Positions 16,066 to 23,852 of a stretch of DNA of 35,401 nt are shown here, one piece after another (the stretch's first letter is position 1; each line of letters begins with the position of its first letter). The stretch comes from Dehalococcoidia bacterium (GTDB lineage: Bacteria; Chloroflexota; Dehalococcoidia; GIF9; AB-539-J10): the NCBI GenBank assembly GCA_003562555.1, contig PWUO01000073.1:1-35401 (forward strand), read 5' to 3'. The translations under genes and the position numbers were made by a program. The notes below the pieces were generated by a model. The model was not told the origin of the DNA. It did not search any database and saw only the letters and a program-made list of their open reading frames with translations.

Positions 16066-16956
16066 ATGCTGGAAGCAGATTTCTTGCAGTCCGATCTCTT
16101 CACTCTCATAGTGGTGGCGTCCAGGATATTCTTGATTGTCCTCCTCGCAGTGATCGTCCGCTTCCTCCTCGCCCGCCTCATTCGCAGGAGCATCAAGGTC
16201 CGCATACCCCTCCTGGCCAAAGATGCGCCGCCACCGCTCGCTGACAGAACCAAGACAGTATCCACTGTGCTGGTTCAGATCACATCGGCAATCGTATGGC
16301 TGATCGCGGGGCTGATGATTCTCAGCGAGTTTGGCATGAACACAGGCCCTGTGCTTGCAACGCTCGGCCTCGGCGCCCTCGCGCTAGGCCTTGCTGCGCA
16401 GAATATCATCCGCGATTACCTGCATGGCATCTTCATCCTAATGGAGGACTGGTATCGAGTGGGTGAGGTGGCAGTGATATCCGGCACGGGCGGGCTCGTC
16501 GAAAGCATCAGTCTTCGGCGAACGCTTTTGCGTGACCTTCACGGAACGCTTCACATTATCCCCAACAGCAAGATCGATATGGCCAGCAATATGACGCGGG
16601 ACTGGTCCCGCATCAACTTGAACGTCAGCGTGGCCTATAAGGAAAACCTTACCCGCGTCTTCCAGGTCATCAACGAGGTCGGACAGGAGATGATGAATTC
16701 CCCTGAGTGGGGACAGAACCTCCTGACTGCCCCGGAGGCAACAAGGGTCGACAACTTCGGCGAAAGCGGCATCGAGATCAAGATCCTTGCCGATACCAAG
16801 CCCATCACTCAATGGGCACTCGCAGGTGAACTCAGGCGCAGGCTGAAGGAACGATTCGACGCCGAAGGTATAGAGATTCCCTGGCCTCACACCAAGTTGT
16901 ATTTCGGCAACGAACTACCCGGACCGTCGGGACAGATCCCGTCAGGTCAGGACTAA
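16066..16956 (+). CDS. MscS-family mechanosensitive ion channel
   Basis: The product has 296 residues with AAAGGAGCTGATC before the ATG. Hydrophobic helices lie at about 14-40 and 68-90, followed by the pore helix LATLGLGALALGLAAQNIIRDYLHGIFIL, which carries the Gly/Ala packing and the Q-N kink of MscS TM3. The beta domain EDWYRVGEVAVISGTGGLVESISLRRTLLRDLHGTLHIIPN is fully conserved, and the C-terminal alpha/beta domain is complete. The channel opens under membrane tension to release solutes in hypo-osmotic shock. It is a single-gene unit ending at a hairpin shared with the convergent cupin gene. Confidence 0.93.
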   Translation: MLEADFLQSDLFTLIVVASRIFLIVLLAVIVRFLLARLIRRSIKVRIPLLAKDAPPPLADRTKTVSTVLVQITSAIVWLIAGLMILSEFGMNTGPVLATLGLGALALGLAAQNIIRDYLHGIFILMEDWYRVGEVAVISGTGGLVESISLRRTLLRDLHGTLHIIPNSKIDMASNMTRDWSRINLNVSVAYKENLTRVFQVINEVGQEMMNSPEWGQNLLTAPEATRVDNFGESGIEIKILADTKPITQWALAGELRRRLKERFDAEGIEIPWPHTKLYFGNELPGPSGQIPSGQD

Positions 16957-16967
16957 CGCAGACGATT

Positions 16968-17002
16968 GCAGGGGCGGTGCGCTACGGCGTCACTGCCCCT
17001 GC
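16968..17002. terminator. terminator-like hairpin between convergent MscS and cupin genes
   Basis: A 12-bp stem GCAGGGGCGGTG / CACTGCCCCTGC (one G-U pair in the plus-strand RNA) has an 11-nt loop and overlaps the last codons of the cupin gene. There is no T run, so efficiency is uncertain. Confidence 0.55.
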
Positions 17003-17385
17003 GCAAGCTCAAGGCGTGCAAGCAGGTCGAGGCGCGGAGGCGAGAAGATCTCGATGACCTTGCACCCCGACTCATGCGTGTACGAGCCGTGCGCTGAGCC
17101 GGACGGGACAGTCATTATGTCGCCCGCCTTGATCCGATACAGCTTGCCATCCAGGATTTCGTCGCGTTCGCCCTCCAGCACGATCACGATCTCCTCGGGC
17201 TCGTGACTGTGCACCTTGAATGCACAGTGTGGATCCTGCACGATGAAACTGACCGTCATGTTCTCGGACCCGTAGAGGTGCGCAAGCGCTCCCGGGCCAA
17301 GCTGTATCTGAGGCAGTCCCCAGCAACGCTTCACGCGCTGCATTTCTTCCTCGGTTGCCCGTGTCTCAATAGGCTCCGACATCAT
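16990..17385 (-). CDS. single-domain cupin protein
   Basis: The product has 131 residues. GGAGGGAGA directly precedes tandem ATG codons; the second may be preferred for spacing. Cupin motif 1 appears as KVHSHEPEEIVIVLEG with metal ligands H-x-H and a downstream Glu; motif 2 is GDIMTVPSGSAHGSY with P-x-G-x-x-H. It is a small beta-barrel likely binding one metal ion; substrate unknown. It stands alone and converges on the MscS gene. Confidence 0.87.
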   Translation of the reverse strand: MMSEPIETRATEEEMQRVKRCWGLPQIQLGPGALAHLYGSENMTVSFIVQDPHCAFKVHSHEPEEIVIVLEGERDEILDGKLYRIKAGDIMTVPSGSAHGSYTHESGCKVIEIFSPPRLDLLARLELAQGQ

Positions 17386-17502
17386 TCTCCCTCCAATTGC
17401 ATTCGATAGTTACCCTTCATAGTACACCGGAGCAGTTCTCCTGCACAGTCATGGAATGCACACAAGGCAGGCCACGTTCTTCATTCCCTTCGATATGGCA
17501 GT

Positions 17503-17955
17503 CTATAATGCGAGGATGCATATAGACGCGATTTGCCCTGTGTGACCACTGACTGGCGGCTGCAAGCCCACCTGGCCGCTGAATCCTCTCCGTTTCACAC
17601 AGCTTCGGAATCGCGACTCGACATTCGCCTCAATGGGCTCGTTGCCTGACGAGCCTTCCGCATAACCGTGCTCGTATCCCTCGCGAAACCCAAGTCCGTA
17701 GCAATCCTGACACACCTCTGCCGTCTGCCGCTCTTCACCGGACTGCAATCCTTCCTCGAATCCAAGGTCGTACGCCTCCTCGAATGAATCACGTGCTTCC
17801 TGCCGGGCCACCGCAAGTCCATCGGCGTACCCACGTTCATACGCCTCATCGATCGCTCGCGTGTCGGAAGCGCAGCTACAAAGCGGGCCGCTCAGAGCCA
17901 TCACGATCAGGAGGATTCCTGCAAGCCCGATTATGGGTCTCAAGGAACGTCTCAC
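17503..17955 (-). CDS. lipoprotein with repeated Tyr-x-x-Gly-Tyr-x-x-Gly motifs
   Basis: The product has 150 residues from a GTG start at 17955 that overlaps the upstream stop as GTGA. An N-terminal hydrophobic stretch (IIGLAGILLIVMALSG) ends at a lipobox-like LCSC. The central part holds repeats such as AYERGYADGL, AYDLGFEEGL, CYGLGFREGY and HGYAEG, a pattern predicting an amphipathic helix with regularly spaced aromatic residues and glycines. CQDC in the middle and one Cys near the end may form disulfides. No named family beyond this repeat type is recognised. Coupling to the flavoprotein gene suggests co-expression. Confidence 0.65.
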   Translation of the reverse strand: MRRSLRPIIGLAGILLIVMALSGPLCSCASDTRAIDEAYERGYADGLAVARQEARDSFEEAYDLGFEEGLQSGEERQTAEVCQDCYGLGFREGYEHGYAEGSSGNEPIEANVESRFRSCVKRRGFSGQVGLQPPVSGHTGQIASICILAL

Positions 17956-18722
17956 AGGCCTGAGGCCTGTTCCGGTTCTCCCGCGTAGCAGCCAGGCGTG
18001 CGCCCGGCCTGACACCCCATCCGCCGCTCGAAGGCGCTGTTCATCATCAGGACGAAATCCTCCTGCGACATCAGCGGCTGTCGGATCGCCCGCAGCGTTT
18101 CCTCAGTCATTACACCATCCCGTACCAACTCCAGCCCGGCTGTCCGCGCGGCATCGAGGGTGCTCCGGACATCGATACCATTGGCCTGCATGAATCGCAG
18201 TGCCAGCCCATGCGGCCGCAGCAGAGCGCCTGCGAAGCGCCTATGGTGCGACCAACTCAGGTCCTCCACCTGGCTCACCAGGGGCGCGAAGGCGACCTCC
18301 TCGTAGTAGCCACATGTGGAGATAAGCACCACCGCTTTCCTGGGTGCGTACGGAGCGGCCACGTGCCGCGTGCGGGAATTATGAACCTCGTAACAAGGTG
18401 AGAGCAGTCGCACCGTGCGCTCCATAACGCGCACCATCTGTTGCGTCATCCCCCCTACATGGACAGGCGTGGAGAGCACCCAGACGTCAGCCCCGGCCAT
18501 ACGATCGACCAAACCCGTCACATCATCTTCGTGTACGCACACTCCAGGCGTCCGGTACCAGCAGACCATTCTGCTGCAACACGTCTCCGCACGAAGGGAG
18601 GTCACCCGGACTTTCTCGATCTCGGCCCCGGCCTCACGAGCTCCGGAGATGAACTCGTTGAGCAGCAGCGCAGTATTTCCCTTCTCCCCATGCGGGCTGC
18701 CATCAATCGCAACTATCTTCAT
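17952..18722 (-). CDS. NADPH-dependent FMN reductase / iron-sulfur flavoprotein-like
   Basis: The product has 256 residues. It begins MKIVAIDGSPHGEKGNTALLL, the phosphate-binding loop of flavodoxin-like FMN reductases. A Cys cluster CCSRMVCWYRTPGVC followed by HEDDV sits where iron-sulfur flavoproteins carry their CxxCxxC ligands, but the spacing is altered, so cluster binding is uncertain. STPVHVGGMTQQMVRVMERT is the usual FMN/dimer segment, and the C-terminal third is an extension found in some of these enzymes. It likely reduces flavin or small electron acceptors. It is the first gene of a two-gene unit with the repeat lipoprotein. No strong ribosome site precedes the ATG. Confidence 0.82.
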   Translation of the reverse strand: MKIVAIDGSPHGEKGNTALLLNEFISGAREAGAEIEKVRVTSLRAETCCSRMVCWYRTPGVCVHEDDVTGLVDRMAGADVWVLSTPVHVGGMTQQMVRVMERTVRLLSPCYEVHNSRTRHVAAPYAPRKAVVLISTCGYYEEVAFAPLVSQVEDLSWSHHRRFAGALLRPHGLALRFMQANGIDVRSTLDAARTAGLELVRDGVMTEETLRAIRQPLMSQEDFVLMMNSAFERRMGCQAGRTPGCYAGEPEQASGL

Positions 18723-18831
18723 GGGTCCATATGGTACAACGCCTCAATGCGGAGAACCCAATAACCATCAGCGTTGCGTTCACAATCCTCACCCTGCATA
18801 ATCCGGACACAGAAGATGGAGGGGGTTGCGC

Positions 18832-18978
18832 ATGTCAAACACGACTATCGGCATCGTAATGCTCGTTCTTGGAATAGCCGTTCTCATCTGGTCATCACTG
18901 GCCGACATCATTATTGGAGTTGGCCTGATTGTCGGCGCTGTGCTGCTGCTTACGGGCAAGTTCAGGGTGATGAGGTAG
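18832..18978 (+). CDS. small two-helix membrane protein, 48 aa
   Basis: ATG 18832 is preceded by GGAGG (18818-18822). The product is almost entirely hydrophobic: MSNTTIGIVMLVLGIAVLIW, a short turn (SSLAD), then IIIGVGLIVGAVLLLTG and a basic end KFRVMR. Two membrane helices with the positive end inside are predicted. It resembles DUF3096-type mini membrane proteins in length and design, but the match is by eye only. It lies 82 bp before the epimerase gene and may be co-transcribed with it. Confidence 0.65.
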   Translation: MSNTTIGIVMLVLGIAVLIWSSLADIIIGVGLIVGAVLLLTGKFRVMR

Positions 18979-19060
18979 CGTCCCCGCGCCTCACTAAGAA
19001 GACGACGCACCGGTGAGATGGACTAACTGACGTCAACTCTCTGCGAGGAGGTTTCGACTC

Positions 19061-20029
19061 GTGCGTACACTCGTGACAGGCGGTACAGGCTATATAGGTG
19101 CAGAACTCGTCCGCTCGTTGCTCAATGACGGCCACGAGGTGGTGACCTTCGGACCTTCCTCGAACACGAACCGCATCGCAGATATCGCCAGCGATATCAC
19201 CATCGTGCGCGGCACGCTGGCACACTCCGCAGAGACCTTCAACGTCGTCAAAGACCAGCGAATCGAGCGCATCTTCCATCTTGGCTCGATGCTGAGTACG
19301 CCGTCTCAGGCGAATCCGTGGGCTTCGTTCCAGGTGAACGTAGTCGGTACGATGAACGTATTCGAGGCCGCACGACTGTTCGACGTACCGCAGGTCATCT
19401 TCTCGAGCACGATAGGCACGTTCGCCATCGGTGCCGGCCGGATCGCCACGGACTTCACGATCCAGCGTCCCACCACCATGTACGGAGCAGGCAAGCTGTA
19501 TTGCGAATGCCTCGGGCGGTTCTATAAGAATCGATTCGGGTTGGATTACCGCGCGATCCGGTTTCCCTCGGTCATCGGTCCAGGGACGACACAACGAACC
19601 GTCGCACAGTACAACTCGTGGATGATCGAGTATCCCACCCTTGAGAAGCCATTCGAGTGTTTCGTCACTCCTGAGACGAAAGGACCGGGCATGTACTTCA
19701 AGGATGCGATCAAGTCCCTGCGAATGCTCGCCGAAGCTCCGCTGGAATGCATTGAAACCTTGAACTACAACATCGGTGGTCTCAACCCGACACCGACTGC
19801 CTCGCAGGTCGAAGCTGCAGTGCGCAGGCACATACCAGACGCCGCCATCACGTACAATCCCGACCCGCTGATCATGCAGTATTACGCCAGCGCGCAGGTG
19901 GAGGTATTTGACGACTCCTGCGCCAGGCAGGAGTGGAATTGGGCGCCAGAGTTCGACAGGCTCGACGCGATCGTATCAGACTTCATCAACGAAGTACGTA
20001 CGAGCCCGGAGAAGTACGGTCTTGGGTGA
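19061..20029 (+). CDS. NAD-dependent epimerase/dehydratase (extended SDR)
   Basis: The product has 322 residues from GTG 19061 with GAGGAGG upstream. The nucleotide-binding motif TGGTGYIG (residues 7-14) and the catalytic YGAGK with an upstream SST triad mark an extended SDR. VNVVGTMNVFEAARLF and RFPSVIGPGT are also typical. Such enzymes act on nucleotide sugars, sugars or steroid-like substrates; no sugar gene is nearby, so the substrate stays open. It is convergent with mgtE. Confidence 0.88.
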   Translation: MRTLVTGGTGYIGAELVRSLLNDGHEVVTFGPSSNTNRIADIASDITIVRGTLAHSAETFNVVKDQRIERIFHLGSMLSTPSQANPWASFQVNVVGTMNVFEAARLFDVPQVIFSSTIGTFAIGAGRIATDFTIQRPTTMYGAGKLYCECLGRFYKNRFGLDYRAIRFPSVIGPGTTQRTVAQYNSWMIEYPTLEKPFECFVTPETKGPGMYFKDAIKSLRMLAEAPLECIETLNYNIGGLNPTPTASQVEAAVRRHIPDAAITYNPDPLIMQYYASAQVEVFDDSCARQEWNWAPEFDRLDAIVSDFINEVRTSPEKYGLG

Positions 20030-20051
20030 TCGTTCGGACTCCACTCAGCAC

Positions 20052-20088
20052 ATTCGATACGCATCCCACAGCGGCGTCGTATCCGAAT
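20052..20088. terminator. imperfect inverted repeat between convergent genes
   Basis: ATTCGATACG (20052-20061) pairs with CGTATCCGAAT (20078-20088), leaving one bulged base. It lies between the epimerase and mgtE ends but has no T run, so it is only a weak terminator candidate. Confidence 0.3.
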
Positions 20089-20098
20089 ACACGCGATC

Positions 20099-21442
20099 TC
20101 ACATTCGCAGAAGAAGGTGAGCGACCGTGAAGTAGACCATGACGCCGGAGATATCCATCACGGTGGTGACCAGTGGTGCGGACACGAGGGCAGGGTCCAC
20201 CTTCGAGAGGCGAAACAGGAAGGGCAGGGCACTGCCCACCGCAGTTGCCAGAATGGCGACCGACACAAGCGTGAGCGCAACTACCAGCGATACCTGCGGA
20301 TTGCGTCCAAGCCAGAAGGCCCACAACAACACCGCCAGACCAAGCAGGATTCCCAGAAGCAAACCCACGGTCACCTCTCGACCGATAATCGACAACGCTC
20401 TTCGCGGACGTATCTCACCGGTCGCCAATCCTCTGATCACCACTGTGGCCGATTGTGCCCCGATGTTGCCGCCCGTACCAATGAGGAGTGGAATGAACGC
20501 AGCAAGCAGCACGACCTCGGCGAGCAGCGCCTCCTGACCGGCTATGATCGATGCAGTGGCAGTATTCACAACCAGCAGCAACAGCAGCCATGATATCCGA
20601 CGGCGCGCCACGTTGAACACGCGCGTCGTGAAGTACCCCCGTTCGGTTCCCTGCACCGCGCCGAAGCGGTAGATATCCTCCGTGACCTCTTCCTCCATGA
20701 TGTCCGCCACGTCATCCTGTGTGATGATTCCCACAAGCCGTTCCTCGCGGTCAACCACGGGCACGGCGAGAAGTTCGTTCTCACGCAGGACCTTGGCCGC
20801 CTCTTCCCGGTCGCTGTGCGTGAATACCCGCTTCGGGTTGGGCTGCGCGATATCTCCAACCCGGCTGTCAGGGCTGGCCAGCACCAGTTCCTTGAGGGAC
20901 ACGGTTCCCTCGAGATGCCGCCGTGGGTCAATCACGTAACACACGTAGATCGTCTCTGTATCAACCGCCAGCCGCCGTATCCGCTCCATCGCCTGCGCTA
21001 CTGTCATATTGCTGCGCAGATCAACGAAGTACGGCGTCATCTCGCGTCCGGCGCTGTTCTCCTCATAGCCAAGCAGTTGCAACGTAACCTGACGCTGTTC
21101 AGGAGAGAGGAATCCGAGTATCCTGCGAGTGACGGATGCGGGCACCTCCTCCAGTAGTTCGGTGCGATCATCCGGGGACATCGCCTCGAGGAGTTGACTC
21201 ACCGCTCGATGGGTCATCGACTGCAGCAGGCGGTGCTGCGCGGGCCCGTCGAAATCGTCGAAGACCTCAACCGCGATGTCCTTCGGCAGAAGGCGGAACG
21301 CGAGGGCCATCTCCTCCTCGGATACCGACTCAAGCAGAATGGCGATGTCCAGGGGCTCCATGACCATCAGCCGTTCACGAAGGGTCTTCAGGTTTCTGGA
21401 CTCGACCAGTTCCTCAAATGCCTTCTCGTCCAGCGTCTCCAT
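20099..21442 (-). CDS. mgtE: MgtE magnesium transporter (copy 1)
   Basis: The product has 447 residues, standard for MgtE. It has an N-terminal superhelical domain (to about 130), two CBS domains (about 140-260) with FVDLRSNMTVAQAMERIRR and LLAVPVVDREERLVGIITQDD, a connecting helix (EEEVTEDIYRFGAVQG) and five membrane helices. The channel motif IPLLIGTGGNIGAQS is present, and Asp 430 in VMDISG lies in the last helix at the place of the T. thermophilus Mg2+-selectivity Asp432. It imports Mg2+ and closes when the cytoplasmic domain binds Mg2+. GGGAG precedes the ATG. It has its own promoter and leader even though a near-identical gene lies directly upstream. Confidence 0.95.
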   Translation of the reverse strand: METLDEKAFEELVESRNLKTLRERLMVMEPLDIAILLESVSEEEMALAFRLLPKDIAVEVFDDFDGPAQHRLLQSMTHRAVSQLLEAMSPDDRTELLEEVPASVTRRILGFLSPEQRQVTLQLLGYEENSAGREMTPYFVDLRSNMTVAQAMERIRRLAVDTETIYVCYVIDPRRHLEGTVSLKELVLASPDSRVGDIAQPNPKRVFTHSDREEAAKVLRENELLAVPVVDREERLVGIITQDDVADIMEEEVTEDIYRFGAVQGTERGYFTTRVFNVARRRISWLLLLLVVNTATASIIAGQEALLAEVVLLAAFIPLLIGTGGNIGAQSATVVIRGLATGEIRPRRALSIIGREVTVGLLLGILLGLAVLLWAFWLGRNPQVSLVVALTLVSVAILATAVGSALPFLFRLSKVDPALVSAPLVTTVMDISGVMVYFTVAHLLLRM

Positions 21443-21742
21443 GCATCAACTCCCGCTTGCGTCCATAGCTACAAAAGAAATCGCCACCCGTTCCGGCAGG
21501 GTGGCGATCAACGCGGTATGCCTTCCGGAGTGCCTTACGGCACCTCCCCGTGTGCCGCGGCGACACGGCATTTTGCCCAAAGGCCATCGCCATGGCACAA
21601 CATCGGCACATGCGCTATCGCACTTGCGCGTGTACGCAAACCTGCTTCGGAACGGTCGCCTTGTTCGCTGTCAGATTCCATAGGGTCCAACCACCAGCCC
21701 TGTTGCTCCCTCTCCCCGAGACTCGAACACCACCGGCAGTCC
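21443..21742 (-). promoter_or_regulatory. candidate Mg2+-linked RNA leader of mgtE copy 1
   Basis: From the inferred start near 21742 to the ATG there are about 300 nt without a gene. Read on the minus strand, the 3' part holds a hairpin capped by a GNRA-type loop (arms GTGCC and GGCAC, loop GTAA, 21526-21548), then a linker with CCGCG, then the terminator at 21472-21508. ATGGCGAT at 21586-21593 could pair with seven bases of the terminator's first arm (ATCGCCA), giving a possible antiterminator. The same order of elements precedes mgtE copy 2. I cannot find the conserved core of the M-box in it. A metal-responsive attenuator is inferred. Confidence 0.5.
21472..21508 (-). terminator. leader terminator upstream of mgtE copy 1
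   Basis: In the transcript ATCGCCACCC pairs perfectly with GGGTGGCGAT (10 bp, 9-nt loop), followed by TTCTTTT. It ends 30 nt before the mgtE start codon, so it must be bypassed for expression, the mark of an attenuator. Confidence 0.8.
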
Positions 21743-21748
21743 GTGGGC

Positions 21749-21777
21749 ATTGTATGCCCTCAAAGTGCGTTGGTCAA
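21749..21777 (-). promoter_or_regulatory. promoter of mgtE copy 1
   Basis: On the minus strand TTGACC (21772-21777), a 17-nt spacer and TACAAT (21749-21754). The same two hexamers precede mgtE copy 2. Confidence 0.65.
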
Positions 21778-21932
21778 CGGATTTCAAGATCGACTCCGGT
21801 CAGTCCCAGGAAAGCCCTATCGGTCCGGCAAGAAGTCTCGTGATTCAGAACGTCGTCCACCAGGGTTGGGTGAGGTTCACAGACATATTGTCCTTCGGCC
21901 ATCATGCACACACGACACCATGCTATGCCGTG

Positions 21933-23276
21933 TCACGTGAAAAGAATGATGTGGGCGACCGAGAAATACAACACGACGCCCGCTATGTCCATCACCGTAG
22001 TGATGAGAGGTGCGGATACCAGCGCGGGGTCTATCTTCGACAAACGAAACGCGAACGGCATCGCACTCCCGATGGTAGTGGCCAGCGTCGCCACGCCAAG
22101 AAGCGTCAACGAGACAATCATCGAGACCTGCGCGTCACGCCCAAGCCAATACGCCCACGCCAGAACCGCCAGGCCGAGCAGTAACCCCAGCAGAAGTCCC
22201 ACACTCACTTCCCGGCCCACGATCCACAACGCCCGACGTGGCCGTATCTCCCCCGTGGCAAGACCTCTTATGACAACAGTGGCCGATTGTGCCCCGATGT
22301 TCCCGCCGGTGTCTATAAGCAGTGGAATGAACGCGGCAAGAAGCACCACCTCAGCGAGCAGTGCTTCCTGAGCAGCAATTACCGATGCCGTAGCCGTGTT
22401 CGCGACCAGCAGGAGGAGAAGCCAGGACATACGGCGGCGGGCCACACTGGTGATTCGCGTCGTGAAGTAGCTGCGCTCCGTTCCCTGGACCGCACCGAAC
22501 CGATAGATGTCCTCGGTCACCTCTTCTTCTACAATGTCGGCCACATCGTCCTGCGTGATGATGCCAACCAGCCGTTCCTCGCTGTCGACAACCGGGACTG
22601 CCAGCAGCCGGTACTCTCGAAGCTCCCTCGCGGCTTCTTCACGATCGCTGTGCGTAAACACCTTCCTGGGATCCGGCCGCGCAATATCCCCGATTCTGGC
22701 GTCCGGATTGGCGAGCACAAGACTCTTGAGGGTCACAGTACCCTTCAAGTGCCGCTGAGGGTCTATCACATAACACTCATAGATCGTTTCTCGGTCCACT
22801 GAGAGCAGCCGGATTCGGTCCATTGCCTGAGTGACCGTCATGTCGCTGTGCAGATCGACGAAGTACGGCGTCATCTCACGGCCGGCGCTGTTCTCCTCAT
22901 AGCCAAGCAGTTGCAGGGTTATCTGGCGTTGCTCAGGAGACAGAAGCCCCAATAGTCTGCGAGCAACGGATGCGGGCACCTCGTCAAGCAGTTCAGCCCT
23001 GTCGTCCGGCGACATCGCCTCAAGCAACTGACTCGCAGATCGGTTGGCCATTGACCCCAGAAGTCGATGCTGAGTGGGGCCATCGAAATCGTCGAAGACC
23101 TCAACCGCGATGTCCTTCGGCAGCAGGCGGAACGCCAGAGCCATCTCCTCCTCGGGTACTGACTCAAGCAGAATAGCGATGTCCAGAGGCTCCATGACCG
23201 TCAGCCGTTCACGAAGCACCTTGAGATTACGACTCTCAATGAGTTCTTCAAATGCTTTTTCGTCCAGTCGTTCCAT
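21933..23276 (-). CDS. mgtE: MgtE magnesium transporter (copy 2)
   Basis: The product has 447 residues from the ATG complement at 23274-23276; the frame continues upstream through the leader but homology starts with MERLDEKAFEELIESR. It aligns with copy 1 along its whole length without gaps that I can see, and most residues are identical. It has the N domain, CBS pair, connecting helix and five membrane helices. The pore motif reads IPLLIDTGGNIGAQS (Gly to Asp compared with copy 1), and the last-helix Asp is kept in VMDIAG. GGGAGA precedes the start. The two genes form a head-to-tail tandem with separate promoters, a recent duplication that could allow different expression or slightly different ion handling. 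Confidence 0.95.
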   Translation of the reverse strand: MERLDEKAFEELIESRNLKVLRERLTVMEPLDIAILLESVPEEEMALAFRLLPKDIAVEVFDDFDGPTQHRLLGSMANRSASQLLEAMSPDDRAELLDEVPASVARRLLGLLSPEQRQITLQLLGYEENSAGREMTPYFVDLHSDMTVTQAMDRIRLLSVDRETIYECYVIDPQRHLKGTVTLKSLVLANPDARIGDIARPDPRKVFTHSDREEAARELREYRLLAVPVVDSEERLVGIITQDDVADIVEEEVTEDIYRFGAVQGTERSYFTTRITSVARRRMSWLLLLLVANTATASVIAAQEALLAEVVLLAAFIPLLIDTGGNIGAQSATVVIRGLATGEIRPRRALWIVGREVSVGLLLGLLLGLAVLAWAYWLGRDAQVSMIVSLTLLGVATLATTIGSAMPFAFRLSKIDPALVSAPLITTVMDIAGVVLYFSVAHIILFT

Positions 23277-23620
23277 CGCTTGAGTCTCCCGTCCAGCGTC
23301 AGTCAAGGTGACGCGCTCAGCACCCGATACACCTCCCGCCGGAATGCCCAAAAAGAAGTCGCCATCCCGACACGACCAGGATGGCGACTGGAGCGTGATG
23401 CTCCCAGAACGCCCTAGGGCACCCCCAGAGGAACGAGACACGTATCCGTCAGCGTGCGACTCAATCCGAGGACACGTGTCTCAGAACGCTCCGAGATCAC
23501 ACAGATTCCCGGTCGATTCAGCTTACGATTTCCGTCTTGGTCAGTATCTTCGTTCATACAGCTGTCGGCCTCTCGGAACCTTCCGCCGCCATGCAACGCA
23601 ACGCAACCTGAGAGATCCCA
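23277..23620 (-). promoter_or_regulatory. candidate Mg2+-linked RNA leader of mgtE copy 2
   Basis: The leader spans about 345 nt from the inferred start near 23620. In the transcript it has a long stem (GAGACACGTGTCC pairing with GGATACGTGTCTC across 23435-23482, one G-U pair), a hairpin around GGGTGCCCTAGGGC (about 23408-23425), then ATCACGC and the terminator at 23350-23389. Copy 1 has the equivalent GGTGCC hairpin, CCGCG linker and a TCGCCA-started terminator at matching distance. Both leaders also share GACAGC and GAAC blocks nearer the 5' end. Conservation of structured parts between the two leaders suggests a regulatory RNA, possibly Mg2+-sensing. I see no M-box core. Confidence 0.5.
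23350..23389 (-). terminator. leader terminator upstream of mgtE copy 2
   Basis: In the transcript AGTCGCCATCC pairs perfectly with GGATGGCGACT (11 bp, 11-nt loop), followed by TCTTTTT. It lies 74 nt before the start codon. Its outer stem shares TCGCCA/TGGCGA with the copy 1 terminator. Confidence 0.8.
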
Positions 23621-23626
23621 CACGGC

Positions 23627-23656
23627 ATTGTAACGACACGACTTCAGGGGGGTCAA
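23627..23656 (-). promoter_or_regulatory. promoter of mgtE copy 2
   Basis: On the minus strand TTGACC (23651-23656), 18 nt, TACAAT (23627-23632). Confidence 0.65.
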
Positions 23657-23852
23657 CGTAGCTGGTCCTGACACCTCACGGCAGCTAAAGGACAGCACAG
23701 TACTCCCAGGATGCAGCATTCCACAGTCATTGACGGGACCTGACGAGATGCCTACACTGAGCATCGCCTACGAGACCAGCCGTTCACCACATGTCCCACG
23801 ATGAGTGAGCTCGCTCGGAGGGCAGCGTAACTACTCGGAAAGGAGACCTGCC

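Noticed and set aside
21194..21940. Plus-strand frame covering the mgtE copy 1 start and leader
   Set aside because: Antisense to mgtE and the structured leader; composition is not protein-like and no ribosome site is present.
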